Assembly: GCF_003443735.1 (NCBI RefSeq) | Contig: NZ_CP031969.1 | Coordinates: 9,176,001 to 9,240,000 of the forward strand | DNA length: 64,000 nucleotides | Reading direction: 5' to 3' | Origin: Streptomyces sp. CC0208 | GTDB taxonomy: Bacteria > Actinomycetota > Actinomycetes > Streptomycetales > Streptomycetaceae | Shown: piece by piece, positions 52,251 to 61,517 of the stretch | Layout of the letters: each line of letters starts with the position of its first letter | Position numbering within the stretch: position 1 is the stretch's first letter | The notes under the pieces: generated by a model | Databases searched by the model: none | Told to the model about the DNA's origin: nothing | What the model saw: only the letters and a program-made list of their open reading frames with translations | Made by a program: the position numbers and the translations under genes

Positions 52251-52520
52251 ACGACCTGACCTGCAAGACAGCGCTACGGCAGGCTGGTTTCGCCGAACTG
52301 GATGAATCTCCGACTGCCAGCGCCAGGCGAAGTTCCGGTGCGACGCCGACAAGATCTGCCCAGGCACTGCTCGGCCTCTTGGCGAAGGTACGCGGGCGCG
52401 GTCGGCCAGCCCGGTGCGCGGCTGGTAGCACGAGCGGTTTGTGTCGACGTCCTTCGGCGCGCAGGGCGCAAAGCCGCCGGATGTCCTGCCGCCCTCATGA
52501 TCCTTGTGGCGCCGGATGGG

Positions 52521-53600
52521 CTAGGACCAGTCGTCGTCGGAGTCGGTGCGGCCGACGAGCATGTCGTCGAGGAGCTCCTTGGTGATGGCTTCGGTCCCGT
52601 CCTCGATGGCCTGCTGGGCGGTCTGGCAAAGGAGTTGGTCGAGGGTGTCCATGTAGCCCCCGGTGCGCTCGTGGAGTTCCTCCTCGAACTCGAGGAGCGC
52701 TTCTGCGCCGGGCACGTGGTTGTAAAGGCGCAGGTTTTCGTCGTAGCGCAGCAGGACACTGCGCCAGTCTTCTTCCTCCCCTTTGGAGAAGGGGATGGGG
52801 CGGATCCACATCACGGGCAGGGTGCTGCGGAACTGCTCGGAGGTGCGGGGCCGTTCGCCGCGGCGGCGGTTGTGGAGGCCTTCGTTGACGATGTCGGTGG
52901 CGCCGCGGCCGCAGTAGATGATGGAAACCCGCAGGCGGGCCTGGAGGCAGTCGAAGTAGTCGAAGGCTGCGGCCAGGTCATTGTCGTGGATGCGGTTGAT
53001 GCCGTCGATGAGGATCAGCGAGGTGCGGCTTTCCCGCATGGCGTGGACGACGGGCTCGGTCATGTCGGTGCTGCGGTAGGTGCGTTTGTCGAGGTTGATG
53101 GTGTGGTCCATGTCGAAGAAGTCCGCGAACGGCAGCGACCAGTCGAGATTGTGCTCGTGACGTGGAGGGACGTTGATATAGACGACGGGGGTCCATTCGT
53201 CATCCGGCCGCCGTTCCAGCTCCAGGATGCCCTGGTAGGCGCGGGCGATCTGCAGCAGCAGGGTGGTCTTGCCGGCGCACCCGTCGATGATCATGCTCAT
53301 GCGCTTACCGGCGGGCCGGAACCGGTTGGTGCGCAGGGCGCGCCGGGCGTCCTTCAGGCCTCTCGTCACATCCGGGGTGGACACAGGCAGCAGTTCCCCG
53401 TGGTACATCATCCGCGGGTCGGTGTCGGTGACCTCCGTGCCCTGGGGCGCGCAGTCCTGCAGGTCTGGAGGCTCAAGGCGGCGGTGCACGAAGTCCATCA
53501 ACCCCGCGCGCACCGTGAGCAGTTCGGGATCCAGCGGAGTGAACAGGGCAGACCGGGATGCGGAGGCGACCGGCTTTTGGATGGGGTGGGCCGTGTCCAT
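52521..53600 (-). CDS. tnsC: TnsC/TniB-like AAA ATPase of a Tn7-like element
   Basis: A 359-residue ATPase with Walker A DGCAGKTTLLLQIARAY (residues about 108-124) and Walker B SLILIDGINRIHDNDLAAAF, followed by a sensor region and the lid (IRPIPFSKGEEEDWRSVLLR). The C-terminal helical part (TAQQAIEDGTEAITKELLDD) fits the target-contacting end. In Tn7-like systems TnsC binds target DNA and links TniQ to the TnsAB transposase. It immediately follows the transposase gene (no gap) and is last in the operon. The last residues are acidic, as often found where TnsA or TnsB binds. Confidence 0.82.
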   Translation of the reverse strand: MDTAHPIQKPVASASRSALFTPLDPELLTVRAGLMDFVHRRLEPPDLQDCAPQGTEVTDTDPRMMYHGELLPVSTPDVTRGLKDARRALRTNRFRPAGKRMSMIIDGCAGKTTLLLQIARAYQGILELERRPDDEWTPVVYINVPPRHEHNLDWSLPFADFFDMDHTINLDKRTYRSTDMTEPVVHAMRESRTSLILIDGINRIHDNDLAAAFDYFDCLQARLRVSIIYCGRGATDIVNEGLHNRRRGERPRTSEQFRSTLPVMWIRPIPFSKGEEEDWRSVLLRYDENLRLYNHVPGAEALLEFEEELHERTGGYMDTLDQLLCQTAQQAIEDGTEAITKELLDDMLVGRTDSDDDWS

Positions 53601-55976
53601 TCAGTTCTCCTGAAGCTCGTCGCCGGATGATCCCGACTGGGTTTCGGGCTCGGACTCGGGTGTCTGGGGAGGGGGAGCGGAGAGTGCACGGAAGATGTCC
53701 CCGGCCGACCCTGCCAGGCTGTGTGGGCCGCCCGGAACCGGGCGGCGTCGTCGCAGCCGGGCCGGCGAGGTGGCGTCCTCCGGTGTCGACGCGGGCACGG
53801 GTGCAGTTGTGGGCAATGCGGCGCGCTGGCCGGGGAAGAGGTCCTTGGCAGCGATGTTCAGGGACGGCGCCGGCGTCACGCTGCCCGGAGTGGCCGGCAC
53901 GATCCCGGCATACGGGCCGACGGGTGGTTCGGGTGCCGGGGCGGGCTGCGGGACGAACGCGGCCGCGGGAGTACTGCGGCGTGTGGAGGAGGGGCCGTTG
54001 CGGGCGCGGGTCAGCAACTCGTCCACGGCCCGGGCGATGTCCTCCTCGCTGTCCTCCCGCCCGGTGCGCTCCGTGACCAGGAGGGCGGCCTGCTCCCACA
54101 GATACTGAGTCCAGGCGTCGTTGATCAGATGCTGGTACTTGAAGTCGAAGGGCACCCACGGGCTGCGGGACGGCTCGTCTTTGACTGTGTGGTCATACAG
54201 CCACACCCGGCTGGGCTCGTAGGGGTTGTAGTAGACCGACCAGCGCCGACCCCGCCCCTTGATGCCGGTGCGGCGGTTTTTGAAGTCGCGAATGCGGTGG
54301 CTGACATAGGTCCGGTTGTCGATCTTGATGCCGTCGCGGGTGACGATGCGCTTGGCGTGGAGCAGCAGTTTGCGGCTCTCGTCGAGGGTGACCGGGCGCG
54401 GCACGCCGCCCTCCGTGGCCACCGCGGCCGCATACATCTGGTTCGGGGTGAGTACCAGGCCGGGCCAGAACGGTGAGCGCAGGCCTTCGTGCGGGCTTTG
54501 CTGATATTCGGTGGCCACCCACTCGTGCCACAGATCCTGTAGTTCGTTCAGCGACCACAGCCGTCCCTTGCCGACGTTCTTGCCCCGGGCGGTGGGGTGG
54601 TTGCCGGTGTAGTTGGCGACGAACTGGCAGAACTCGCTCTTGATCGTGGCGTTGGCACGCTCGATGACTGCCTTGTCGGTGGCGGTGCGTTCCCGGGCGG
54701 GCTCCACGTCGATCTGCAGCATGCTGCACGCGTCCCTGAAGTGACGGGACTTGAAGATCCTGGCGTTGTCGACGACGACCGTCTTGGGGCGGATTACCGG
54801 GCGGGCAGCGGCGCCGGCCATCCGCGGATCACTGGCCAGCATCCGGGCATACGGCAGGTCGGAATTCTCCGCCAGCGCTACGGGCGCCCAACCGGGGCGC
54901 GCGGCCAGCGGCGCCATCGCTTGCGCCAACAGCAGAGTGGCATCCAGCGCCTTGGTGCCGCGCCCGCCGCGGCGCCGACTGCCCGGTCCTTTCTTACGGC
55001 CCGGAGACTTCGGCACGATCATCCCGGCGCCGAAGCTGCGCGAGAGCACGTCGATGCCGTAGGTCAGCTCCACCGACACGGGACGTCCGTCGTCCCCGCG
55101 TGCGAGGACATCCAGGCCGGTGGAGTCGATCTGCACGCGTTCGCCCAGCAGCGTCACCGGCACCGGCGCGTAGGGAGGCTCCGGGGCATCGGCCTGCGTG
55201 CCGCCCGCGGCGTTCGACGAGGCCTTCGAGATTCCCATCCGCTTCAGCAGGTCGTAGAAGGTGGAGCGGGCCGGCATCAGGTCGCGGTACTCCTCCGGAT
55301 AGCTGCGGCGCAGGGCCGCACGCACCCGCTTGCGCAGCCGGGACCACGTGCCCGCTGATTCGCCCTCCTGAGCCTTGTCCTCCTGGCGGATCACCTTCAG
55401 CACCCGCTCGTCCACGTTCCCGAACGGGCTGCCGGTGCGCAGCCACCGCCGGTCGATGAGACCGAGCAGCCCCTCCTTCTCGTAGGCCAGGCACTTGCGC
55501 TGCACGGTGGCGACGGATCCCGAAAGCCCGGCCGCCTGCAGCTCGGCGGCCTTCAACGCGTAACGCGCGGTGCGGGTGGTGACCGCCACGTCGTAGCCGC
55601 GCCGCGGCGTGAACGACCCCTCCGGAACCCGGACCGGGCGCCCAGTCAGCACCTCCCGGACGTGCCTCTCCCAGCAGCGCACATCCTTCAGCTGCTGGGG
55701 GGACAGACGGTCCAGCAGCGACAGATCTGCCACCGGCACCGGCTCCTGCGGCACCCCATGAACCATCAGCACCGCGAAGTCCGGGGCCGAGACGAGATGG
55801 GAGACCAGCGCCAGCGCGTCCTGCCCGGCCTCGTCCATCGCCGCCAGGTGCACGGTGGCGCCCTGCACCGCTCCCACCAGGTAGCGGCCGGACTTCCAGC
55901 GGACCGTCATCCCCGGCTGCAGCGTGGGCGCCGTCTGCGCCGGGGCATCCGCAGGCACGGCCCAGGGGGCTTTCAT
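53601..55976 (-). CDS. tnsB: TnsB-like DDE transposase of a Tn7-like element
   Basis: A 791-residue transposase with two N-terminal HTH domains (ALKAAELQAAGLSGSVATVQ, then SRLRKRVRAALRRSYPEEY). The integrase core has D284 (VQIDSTGLD), D403 (VVVDNARIF) and E439 (AVIERANATI). A Mu-type beta-barrel follows (YVSHRIRDFKNRRTGIKGRG), then a long disordered C-terminus of about 150 residues rich in Pro and Ala that would bind TnsC. The start overlaps the TnsA stop (ATGA). All catalytic residues appear present. It should cut the 3' ends and join them to target DNA. Confidence 0.87.
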   Translation of the reverse strand: MKAPWAVPADAPAQTAPTLQPGMTVRWKSGRYLVGAVQGATVHLAAMDEAGQDALALVSHLVSAPDFAVLMVHGVPQEPVPVADLSLLDRLSPQQLKDVRCWERHVREVLTGRPVRVPEGSFTPRRGYDVAVTTRTARYALKAAELQAAGLSGSVATVQRKCLAYEKEGLLGLIDRRWLRTGSPFGNVDERVLKVIRQEDKAQEGESAGTWSRLRKRVRAALRRSYPEEYRDLMPARSTFYDLLKRMGISKASSNAAGGTQADAPEPPYAPVPVTLLGERVQIDSTGLDVLARGDDGRPVSVELTYGIDVLSRSFGAGMIVPKSPGRKKGPGSRRRGGRGTKALDATLLLAQAMAPLAARPGWAPVALAENSDLPYARMLASDPRMAGAAARPVIRPKTVVVDNARIFKSRHFRDACSMLQIDVEPARERTATDKAVIERANATIKSEFCQFVANYTGNHPTARGKNVGKGRLWSLNELQDLWHEWVATEYQQSPHEGLRSPFWPGLVLTPNQMYAAAVATEGGVPRPVTLDESRKLLLHAKRIVTRDGIKIDNRTYVSHRIRDFKNRRTGIKGRGRRWSVYYNPYEPSRVWLYDHTVKDEPSRSPWVPFDFKYQHLINDAWTQYLWEQAALLVTERTGREDSEEDIARAVDELLTRARNGPSSTRRSTPAAAFVPQPAPAPEPPVGPYAGIVPATPGSVTPAPSLNIAAKDLFPGQRAALPTTAPVPASTPEDATSPARLRRRRPVPGGPHSLAGSAGDIFRALSAPPPQTPESEPETQSGSSGDELQEN

Positions 55977-56680
55977 GCGGCCACTCCGGCCGCCCAGACC
56001 AGGCTGTCGGGCGTCAGCGGCTGCTCCCAGTGGGTCGTCAGCTCACCCGTCCACAGCAGGTGCCAGCTATAGGCCCGGCCATGTTCCGGCAAGAGATCCA
56101 CCGCATCGGCGGCCTCGGCCACGGACAGCGGCCGGGCGAACGCCTCAAGCAGCAGGCTGCGCGCCCTGTCGTTGGCGCACTCGTCGTGGCGGAACTGGGA
56201 GACGAGATACACGTTGCGGCGCAGCTGGCCACCCGGGGCCAGGGCGACGTCCACCTGCCAGCCCGCCTCCGAAGCGGCTTCCCGCGCAGCGGTCACCTCG
56301 TGTGCGTCCGGCTCGGTACCGGAGGGGGAGTAAAGGTAGAGCAGCTGCTGCTTGTCGACCGTGCGGGCCATGAACGCCGGATGCACCACACCCGAATCCG
56401 ACCCGTCCTGCCACTCGAGCTGCAGGCACGGCGCGGCCAGGTAGGCGATGCGCGGGTCGCGGTCGAGAAACATGGCCGCACAGGCGTGCTCCGCTGACCT
56501 GCAGCTGATGTCCTTCTTGGTGGTCGACGACCACCACTGCCGCACCTTCGACTTCCGCCCCTTGTAGGCCCGTTGCTCATGCAGCACCGGCCACTCCTCC
56601 ACCGGAAGCCCCCGCAGAGCGCGGGCCGCCACGAGGTGCTCACGGCCGATGTCGTCGCGGTGACGTACCTGCACTTCCAC
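55973..56680 (-). CDS. tnsA: TnsA-like protein with degenerate nuclease motif
   Basis: A 235-residue protein recognised as TnsA-like by position and by the restriction-endonuclease-type segment RSAEHACAAMFLDRDPRIAY with YLAAPCLQLEW. The usual PDF motif is HPAF here (Asp replaced by Ala), and the E-x-K of the core is replaced around KQQLLYLYSPSG. Only the first Glu is retained. If so it cannot cut the 5' strands, and the element may transpose by cointegrate formation, or TnsA may have a structural role. The GTG at 56680 has GGGGAG six bases upstream. Confidence 0.72.
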   Translation of the reverse strand: MEVQVRHRDDIGREHLVAARALRGLPVEEWPVLHEQRAYKGRKSKVRQWWSSTTKKDISCRSAEHACAAMFLDRDPRIAYLAAPCLQLEWQDGSDSGVVHPAFMARTVDKQQLLYLYSPSGTEPDAHEVTAAREAASEAGWQVDVALAPGGQLRRNVYLVSQFRHDECANDRARSLLLEAFARPLSVAEAADAVDLLPEHGRAYSWHLLWTGELTTHWEQPLTPDSLVWAAGVAA

Positions 56681-56811
56681 CGGCTGCTCCCCTCGCACCG
56701 TGTCATACGGCTGGCGTCTTCGGCACGACACTCAAGCATCTGGGCGCGGCCGCCACGGCGTAGCCAAGAGACCGGTGTTCACTCGAACGGGTGGAGCGAG
56801 TTTGCGTTCTT

Positions 56812-56841
56812 GGTGCTGCGTGCGCTAACGCACGCAGCACC
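56812..56841. terminator. Perfect 13-bp hairpin between TniQ and TnsA genes
   Basis: ggtgctgcgtgcg (56812-56824) and its complement (56829-56841) flank a four-base loop. There is no clear U tract. It lies between the TniQ and TnsA genes, so it may attenuate transcription between them, or it may be a terminator for TniQ. Confidence 0.55.
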
Positions 56842-56855
56842 GGAGTGGCAAGGCC

Positions 56856-57107
56856 GTGGAGCTTCCCCTGGAATCCGCAGAGATCATCCAGCTCACCGAT
56901 CTGCTGCTGTGCCAGGTCGACCGGGCCCAACGGCGCCTGCAGGAACGGGACCAAGAGCAAGGGGTAGCGGCTGGTCAGAGGAACAACCGGTCCATGGTGT
57001 TGGGTAGACGCACCCACGGCAGGCAGGAGAGCTCTTCCACCGCGGCCAGGCAGGACGGCAGTTCGTGCCCCGTAGCCCGCCGTACCACGTTGCTGGGAGG
57101 CGATTGA
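56856..57107 (+). CDS. Possible small helical protein antisense to the tniQ end
   Basis: The first 40 residues, from a GTG at 56856, are well formed (ESAEIIQLTDLLLCQVDRAQ, then RRLQERDQEQ) and use GC-biased codons. The frame then overlaps the TniQ gene 3' end on the opposite strand and loses quality. It could be a short gene or relic transcribed against the transposon operon. Low support. Confidence 0.3.
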   Translation: MELPLESAEIIQLTDLLLCQVDRAQRRLQERDQEQGVAAGQRNNRSMVLGRRTHGRQESSSTAARQDGSSCPVARRTTLLGGD

Positions 57108-58000
57108 TCGCTGAACAATTCCGGGATGCCGCGGCTCAGCGGCTGGTGCTGGCTGTGCCACTCCTTGAGTGGCCTCGCGAAGGTGAAGCCGTGCCGCCGG
57201 GTCGCCCGCTCCAGCCACTCCCGGTAGTCGGCTTGCCCGAGTTCTCCGTACAAGCGGCGCACCTCCAGCCAGGCCAGATCCTGCGTCAGCAGGGACAGCC
57301 GACTCAGCTGCGCCAGCGGCCGCACCCGCTGTTCACCCAACTGCTTTGCCAACGCGGCCCATTCCTCCGTCCGTGCCGGGTCCTCGAGGTAGCCAGAGCG
57401 CACAAGGATGGAGCAGGCGTCCGCGAACACCCACCGTGCGGCCGGGCCGAGATGCTTGCCAAGACGGTTGAGGCGCTGCTGCGCGCGGACGACGTCCTTG
57501 AGGTTGCTCAGATCGATGTACGGATGCTGTGTACTGCGGGAGTTGTCGGTCCAGCGGTGATGGCGCAGGCACACGTGCCAAGGGTCGGGCAGGATCAGCC
57601 AGGCGGGGGAGCGGGTGCCGCGCTGCGCCGCGCACAGCGAGCAGGCCTGGACGATGTAGCCGGCGCGCGCATCCCACGGCCACTCCCAGTCGTCCTTGTC
57701 ACCGTCGGACATCAGGAACTCATCGCGCAGGCCGACCAGACGCTTTTGCATCTCGGCCACCGTGTACCCCGCCAGGTTGGCCAGGCGCTCGCGCGCATAG
57801 CGGCTCAGGTACATCTCGGTGTACTGCGGCTCGACCGGCAGCATCGGGCCGATGCCCATGCTGCGCAGCACGCCTTCCACCGGCAGATTGTTGCGGGCGG
57901 CCAGGCGCGTCACGTACGAGCCGGTGGACTCGCCGGCAAGGAAACGCAGCCGCAAGTGCAGGCGCCGCCGCCCCAGCCGTTCGTCCCGCTGCTCCGCCAT
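56975..58000 (-). CDS. tniQ: TniQ family target-selection protein
   Basis: A 341-residue protein. The N-terminus has the TniQ hallmark RLRFLAGESTGSYVTRLAAR with NNLPVEGVLRSMGI. The zinc ribbon follows with CSLCAAQRGTRSPAW and PDPWHVCLRHHRW, and then a helical C-terminal domain. In Tn7-like elements TniQ (TnsD-like) recognises the target and recruits TnsC. Target recognition here could be protein-based, because no CRISPR-Cas genes are present. The ATG at 58000 (MAEQRDERLG) has GGGAG six bases upstream. It is the first gene of the operon, but a 294-bp gap containing a hairpin separates it from tnsA. Confidence 0.82.
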   Translation of the reverse strand: MAEQRDERLGRRRLHLRLRFLAGESTGSYVTRLAARNNLPVEGVLRSMGIGPMLPVEPQYTEMYLSRYARERLANLAGYTVAEMQKRLVGLRDEFLMSDGDKDDWEWPWDARAGYIVQACSLCAAQRGTRSPAWLILPDPWHVCLRHHRWTDNSRSTQHPYIDLSNLKDVVRAQQRLNRLGKHLGPAARWVFADACSILVRSGYLEDPARTEEWAALAKQLGEQRVRPLAQLSRLSLLTQDLAWLEVRRLYGELGQADYREWLERATRRHGFTFARPLKEWHSQHQPLSRGIPELFSDQSPPSNVVRRATGHELPSCLAAVEELSCLPWVRLPNTMDRLFL

Positions 58001-58260
58001 GATGCACTCCCGGGAGTCCGCTGACCGGACTTCCATCCAACTCCCGTCGTCGGCACCGGACAGGGCAGGCACCGCAAACAATCGGAATCCGACTCAACCC
58101 GGCCTTCGTGCCAGTCTCATACGTGCAAATGCAGAGAAAGCAGAACAGCTGTGGTCAACATCGGCCGGGCCCTGGGGGGAAGCTGCCACGCTCGCTCTCA
58201 TCAGCAGGCGCTGGGGGCCTCCTCCCGCTCCCTGGCAGAAGGAGGGAGACCGCGCGTCAC

Positions 58261-60603
58261 ATGTCCGACCGTGCTCAACTGCGCCCTCACCAAGAAGAAG
58301 CCGTCGGTGCAGGAGTGGATGCCTTGCTGCACAGAAGGCTGGCAGCCGCGACGATCATCGCTGCCTGCGGCACCGGTAAAACCCTCATCGGCAAGCGCAT
58401 CGCCGAGCACTTCACCGCACGCGGCCCCGTTCTCGTCCTGGTCCCCACCCTGGAACTGCTGATCCAGACGGCAGCCCGCTGGCTCGCCGACGGCAGCTTC
58501 GACCAGCTCATCGGCATGTGCTCACTGCCCGGGATTCACGACCGCAGACTCCGCGGCCACCTCCTGCTCACCTCAGACCCACAGGCACTGGCACGCCGTG
58601 TCGCCAAGGGCGGCCGCACCGCCGTCTTCGCCACCTACGCATCGCTGCCCGCCATCGGCGACGCCCACCGCGCCCACGGTCTGCCACGGTGGCCGTTCGC
58701 CCTGGCCGATGAGGCCCACCGCACCAGCGGCGACTGGGACAAACGTTGGGGACTCATCCACGACGACCGCATCATCCCGACCGCGCACCGCCTGTACATG
58801 ACCGCCACACCCCGCAACTGGCGCGCGCCCACCCGCACACAAGCACGCCCCCGCATCGAACGGCTCGCCTCGATGGACGACCCCACCGTCTACGGCCCCG
58901 TCGTCTACCGCCTGGACCTGGCCCAAGCGATCGAACGAGGCATCCTCGCCGACTACCAACTCGTCATCCCCGAAGTCCGCGACCCCAGGCTGCGCGACAT
59001 CCTCCACGACTGCCGGCCCACCCCGCACCTGGACGGACTGCGCCTGGCCACGATGCAGGCAGCGCTGCTGACGGCCATGGCCGAACACGACGTGCGCCGG
59101 GTGTTGACCTTCCACGGCCGCATCGCCGCCGCCCGCGGCTTCGCCAACTCGCTGCCCGAGACCGCCGCGGCCCTCGCCGACCACACCGGCATCCGCAATC
59201 CCTGGGCGCGCGCCCTGTACTGCCGCCAGCCCGCCTGGCAACGCCAGCAGTACTTCCAGGAGTTCGCCCACTTCTCCGCCCTCGCCCCCGGCAGCGTCGC
59301 TGACAGCCACGATGGCGCCGTCCTGTCCAGCGTCCGCGTGCTGAGCGAGGGCGTCGACGCCCCCGACACCGACGGCATCTTCATCGCCGATCCCCGCCGC
59401 AGCCCCAGCACCATCGCCCAGACCGTCGGCCGGTCCCTGCGCAAACCCCCCGGCCAGGCCAAACGCGCCTCGATCTTCCTGCCCGTCTACATCGCTCCCG
59501 GCCAGCCCGTCCAAGAGGCCATGAAATCCTCCGAGTTCTCCGATTTCTGGGCATTCTTCAACGGACTGGCCGTCTATGACACCAAGCTCTACCAGCGGTT
59601 CGGCCTCCGCATGAAGAAACGGCCCCAGCCCATCCCGGCCCGCCCCCACCGCGCCGCCGAAGTCAACCGCACCCTGGCCCTGCGCACCCACCAGCCACCC
59701 CACAACGCCTACTGGAACGACGGCTGGCAGGCCGCCCAGGCCTTCCGCACCCACCACGGTCATCTGAACATCCCCAGCGAGCACGTCACCCATGACGGCC
59801 TGGCCCTGGGCCAGTGGATCGGCCAGCAGCGCTCCTTGTACGCCGCGGGCGCCCTGCCGGCAGCCCGCATCGCTGCCCTGACCAGCCTGGGCATCTCCTG
59901 GCCGCACCCGCCCGACAGCTTCGAACATCGCCTGAACCGGGCCACCGCCTACGCCACTCGCCACGGCACACTCGCCCTGGGTAAACACGCCCACGGAGGC
60001 GACCGCGCCGTCGCCGCCTGGCTGGAGACCATGCGCCGCCGCGCGGATACCGGCCAGCTTGCCCCCGCCCGCATCGCTGCCCTCAACTCCGTGGACCCCT
60101 TCTGGAATCCACCGTGGAGCCTGCGCTGGCAATACACCTATGTCCAGATCCGCCACCGTCTGACGGGCAGCACGTGGCGATGCACCTACCACCGCAACGA
60201 CAGCCTCGACTCTGCCTGGGACAGCTGGTTGGACCGGCAGATCACCAACTACCACCTGCTCGATGCGCAGCAAAAACACCTGCTGGATGCCCTGGCCCGG
60301 GCCTGCCCCGACGCACACCCGCACAGCATGCTGCTGACCCGGCCCCCCAGCCTGCGAGCCCGGGCCTTCAACCGCGGTCTGCGCGCGGCACGCCAGTACC
60401 ACCAGCGGCATGGTCATCTCCAGGTACCGGCAGACCATGCCGAAGACGTAGACGGTGACGAGGTTATGCTCGGCACCTGGCTGGCACGACGCTGCCGCGA
60501 CAGCGCACAAATGACCCCCGACCAGCGCACCGCCCTTGACGTCATGGGGTTTGAACTCCTGCCAGCCTTCCTGGCTCCCCTGCCCTGCGATGCCGCAGCG
60601 TGA
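58261..60603 (+). CDS. DEAD/DEAH-box helicase with helicase-associated repeats
   Basis: A 780-residue protein. The helicase core has the Q-like RPHQEEAVGAGVDAL, motif I AACGTGKTLIGKRIAEHF, motif II ADEAHRTSG, motif III TATPRN and motifs IV-VI (VRVLSEGVDAPDTDGIFIAD, then TVGRSLRKPPGQ). The C-terminal 300 residues hold at least four helicase-associated repeats with the pattern FRTHHGHLNIPSEHVT...LGQWIGQQR. Such helicases are typical of Streptomyces linear replicons and sometimes lie near telomeres. The ATG at 58261 starts at MSDRAQLRPHQEEA, with GGAGGG 14 bases upstream. It is the only intact member; relics of two others lie at 25224 and 38692. Confidence 0.88.
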   Translation: MSDRAQLRPHQEEAVGAGVDALLHRRLAAATIIAACGTGKTLIGKRIAEHFTARGPVLVLVPTLELLIQTAARWLADGSFDQLIGMCSLPGIHDRRLRGHLLLTSDPQALARRVAKGGRTAVFATYASLPAIGDAHRAHGLPRWPFALADEAHRTSGDWDKRWGLIHDDRIIPTAHRLYMTATPRNWRAPTRTQARPRIERLASMDDPTVYGPVVYRLDLAQAIERGILADYQLVIPEVRDPRLRDILHDCRPTPHLDGLRLATMQAALLTAMAEHDVRRVLTFHGRIAAARGFANSLPETAAALADHTGIRNPWARALYCRQPAWQRQQYFQEFAHFSALAPGSVADSHDGAVLSSVRVLSEGVDAPDTDGIFIADPRRSPSTIAQTVGRSLRKPPGQAKRASIFLPVYIAPGQPVQEAMKSSEFSDFWAFFNGLAVYDTKLYQRFGLRMKKRPQPIPARPHRAAEVNRTLALRTHQPPHNAYWNDGWQAAQAFRTHHGHLNIPSEHVTHDGLALGQWIGQQRSLYAAGALPAARIAALTSLGISWPHPPDSFEHRLNRATAYATRHGTLALGKHAHGGDRAVAAWLETMRRRADTGQLAPARIAALNSVDPFWNPPWSLRWQYTYVQIRHRLTGSTWRCTYHRNDSLDSAWDSWLDRQITNYHLLDAQQKHLLDALARACPDAHPHSMLLTRPPSLRARAFNRGLRAARQYHQRHGHLQVPADHAEDVDGDEVMLGTWLARRCRDSAQMTPDQRTALDVMGFELLPAFLAPLPCDAAA

Positions 60604-60622
60604 CACCTATGGCAGCAACCCG

Positions 60623-61150
60623 TCAGCGGCCCGATTGGCCCTGCGGCGCAGCATCGGCAACGAAGTAGAACACCCGGCTGCCCCGCTTGGCCCGCTGCAC
60701 CCGACCCTGCTTCACCAGAGCTTCCAGGACATGCCGCATGGCAGGCTCCTTGATCCTGCGCTTGGGATGAGCCCGGCGCAGAACCGCAGCCACATCATTG
60801 GAAGAGCGAGGCACTCCGTGCCGCTGTAGCTCGCCGACGACCAGATTCCGCAGGGTCGGCTCCATCCCGGCCGGGCCGACGGGCTGCTCGCCAACGCCGC
60901 CGCGCGAAGCGCCGTCCTGGACGGGACCGGCCAGGACGGCAGCGTCGCCGTTGCCACCCTCCGCGACCGGAAACGGGGGCAGTTGTTCCTGCCTGCTCGA
61001 CAGCCACGCCTGGTCACGTTCCAGGAGGCGAAGCTGATCCTGCAACGCGGCAACTTCCAGCTCGATTCGCTCACGTTCCTTCGCGATGAGCTCCAACTCT
61101 GCCGTCATCATGGCGGTGTACTTGGCGCGCAAGGACACAGGTTCCGGCAT
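60623..61150 (-). CDS. Coiled-coil protein with C-terminal winged helix
   Basis: A 175-residue protein converging on the helicase gene (19 bp apart). Residues 9-58 form a long coiled coil (AMMTAELELIAKERERIELE, LQDQLRLLERDQAWL). A Gly-rich linker follows, then a winged-helix-like domain from about residue 100 (LRNLVVGELQRHGVPRSSND, then MRHVLEALVKQGRVQRAKRG). The layout suggests a dimeric DNA-binding protein. The ATG at 61150 (MPEPVSLRAK) is the likely start; an ATG at 61165 would add five residues. Targets are unknown. Confidence 0.65.
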   Translation of the reverse strand: MPEPVSLRAKYTAMMTAELELIAKERERIELEVAALQDQLRLLERDQAWLSSRQEQLPPFPVAEGGNGDAAVLAGPVQDGASRGGVGEQPVGPAGMEPTLRNLVVGELQRHGVPRSSNDVAAVLRRAHPKRRIKEPAMRHVLEALVKQGRVQRAKRGSRVFYFVADAAPQGQSGR

Positions 61151-61517
61151 GAATCCGCCCTTCATGACGTTGCACGGTGCCGATCCGACGCTATCGGCGG
61201 CCACCGCGCCCGGGACCCGGAAGCACAGGGGAAGCCGTTTGGCGCCCGCATCGGCTCAACTTCGCTTCCTCAACCTGCTGCAGCATGCCGGTATTTGCAC
61301 TACTCCTGTCACATTGAGGAAGAGTTGAGAGGCTGCAACTCTGCGCGTCCGTTGTGAGCTCGGGGGCGGGCATCGCCATAGGGGGCTGAGGACCGGCTAG
61401 CTCGCGACCGGGTTGGATGCATGCCTGGATTTTGGCGGTCTATCCTCAGCGTCGGCGGCGCCATACCGCTGGGTGCTCTGTGCGTAGGTGATTGCAGTGC
61501 AAGGAGAAGGCGGGGAC
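61151..61517. other. Intergenic region between divergent genes
   Basis: No supported gene. GC is lower from about 61280 to 61330 (tttgcactactcctgtcaca). Promoters for the leftward coiled-coil gene and the rightward gene at 61518 are expected here. Confidence 0.4.

Noticed and set aside
58573..60606. Long minus-strand frame opposite the helicase gene
   Set aside because: Antisense shadow of a strongly supported helicase coding sequence.
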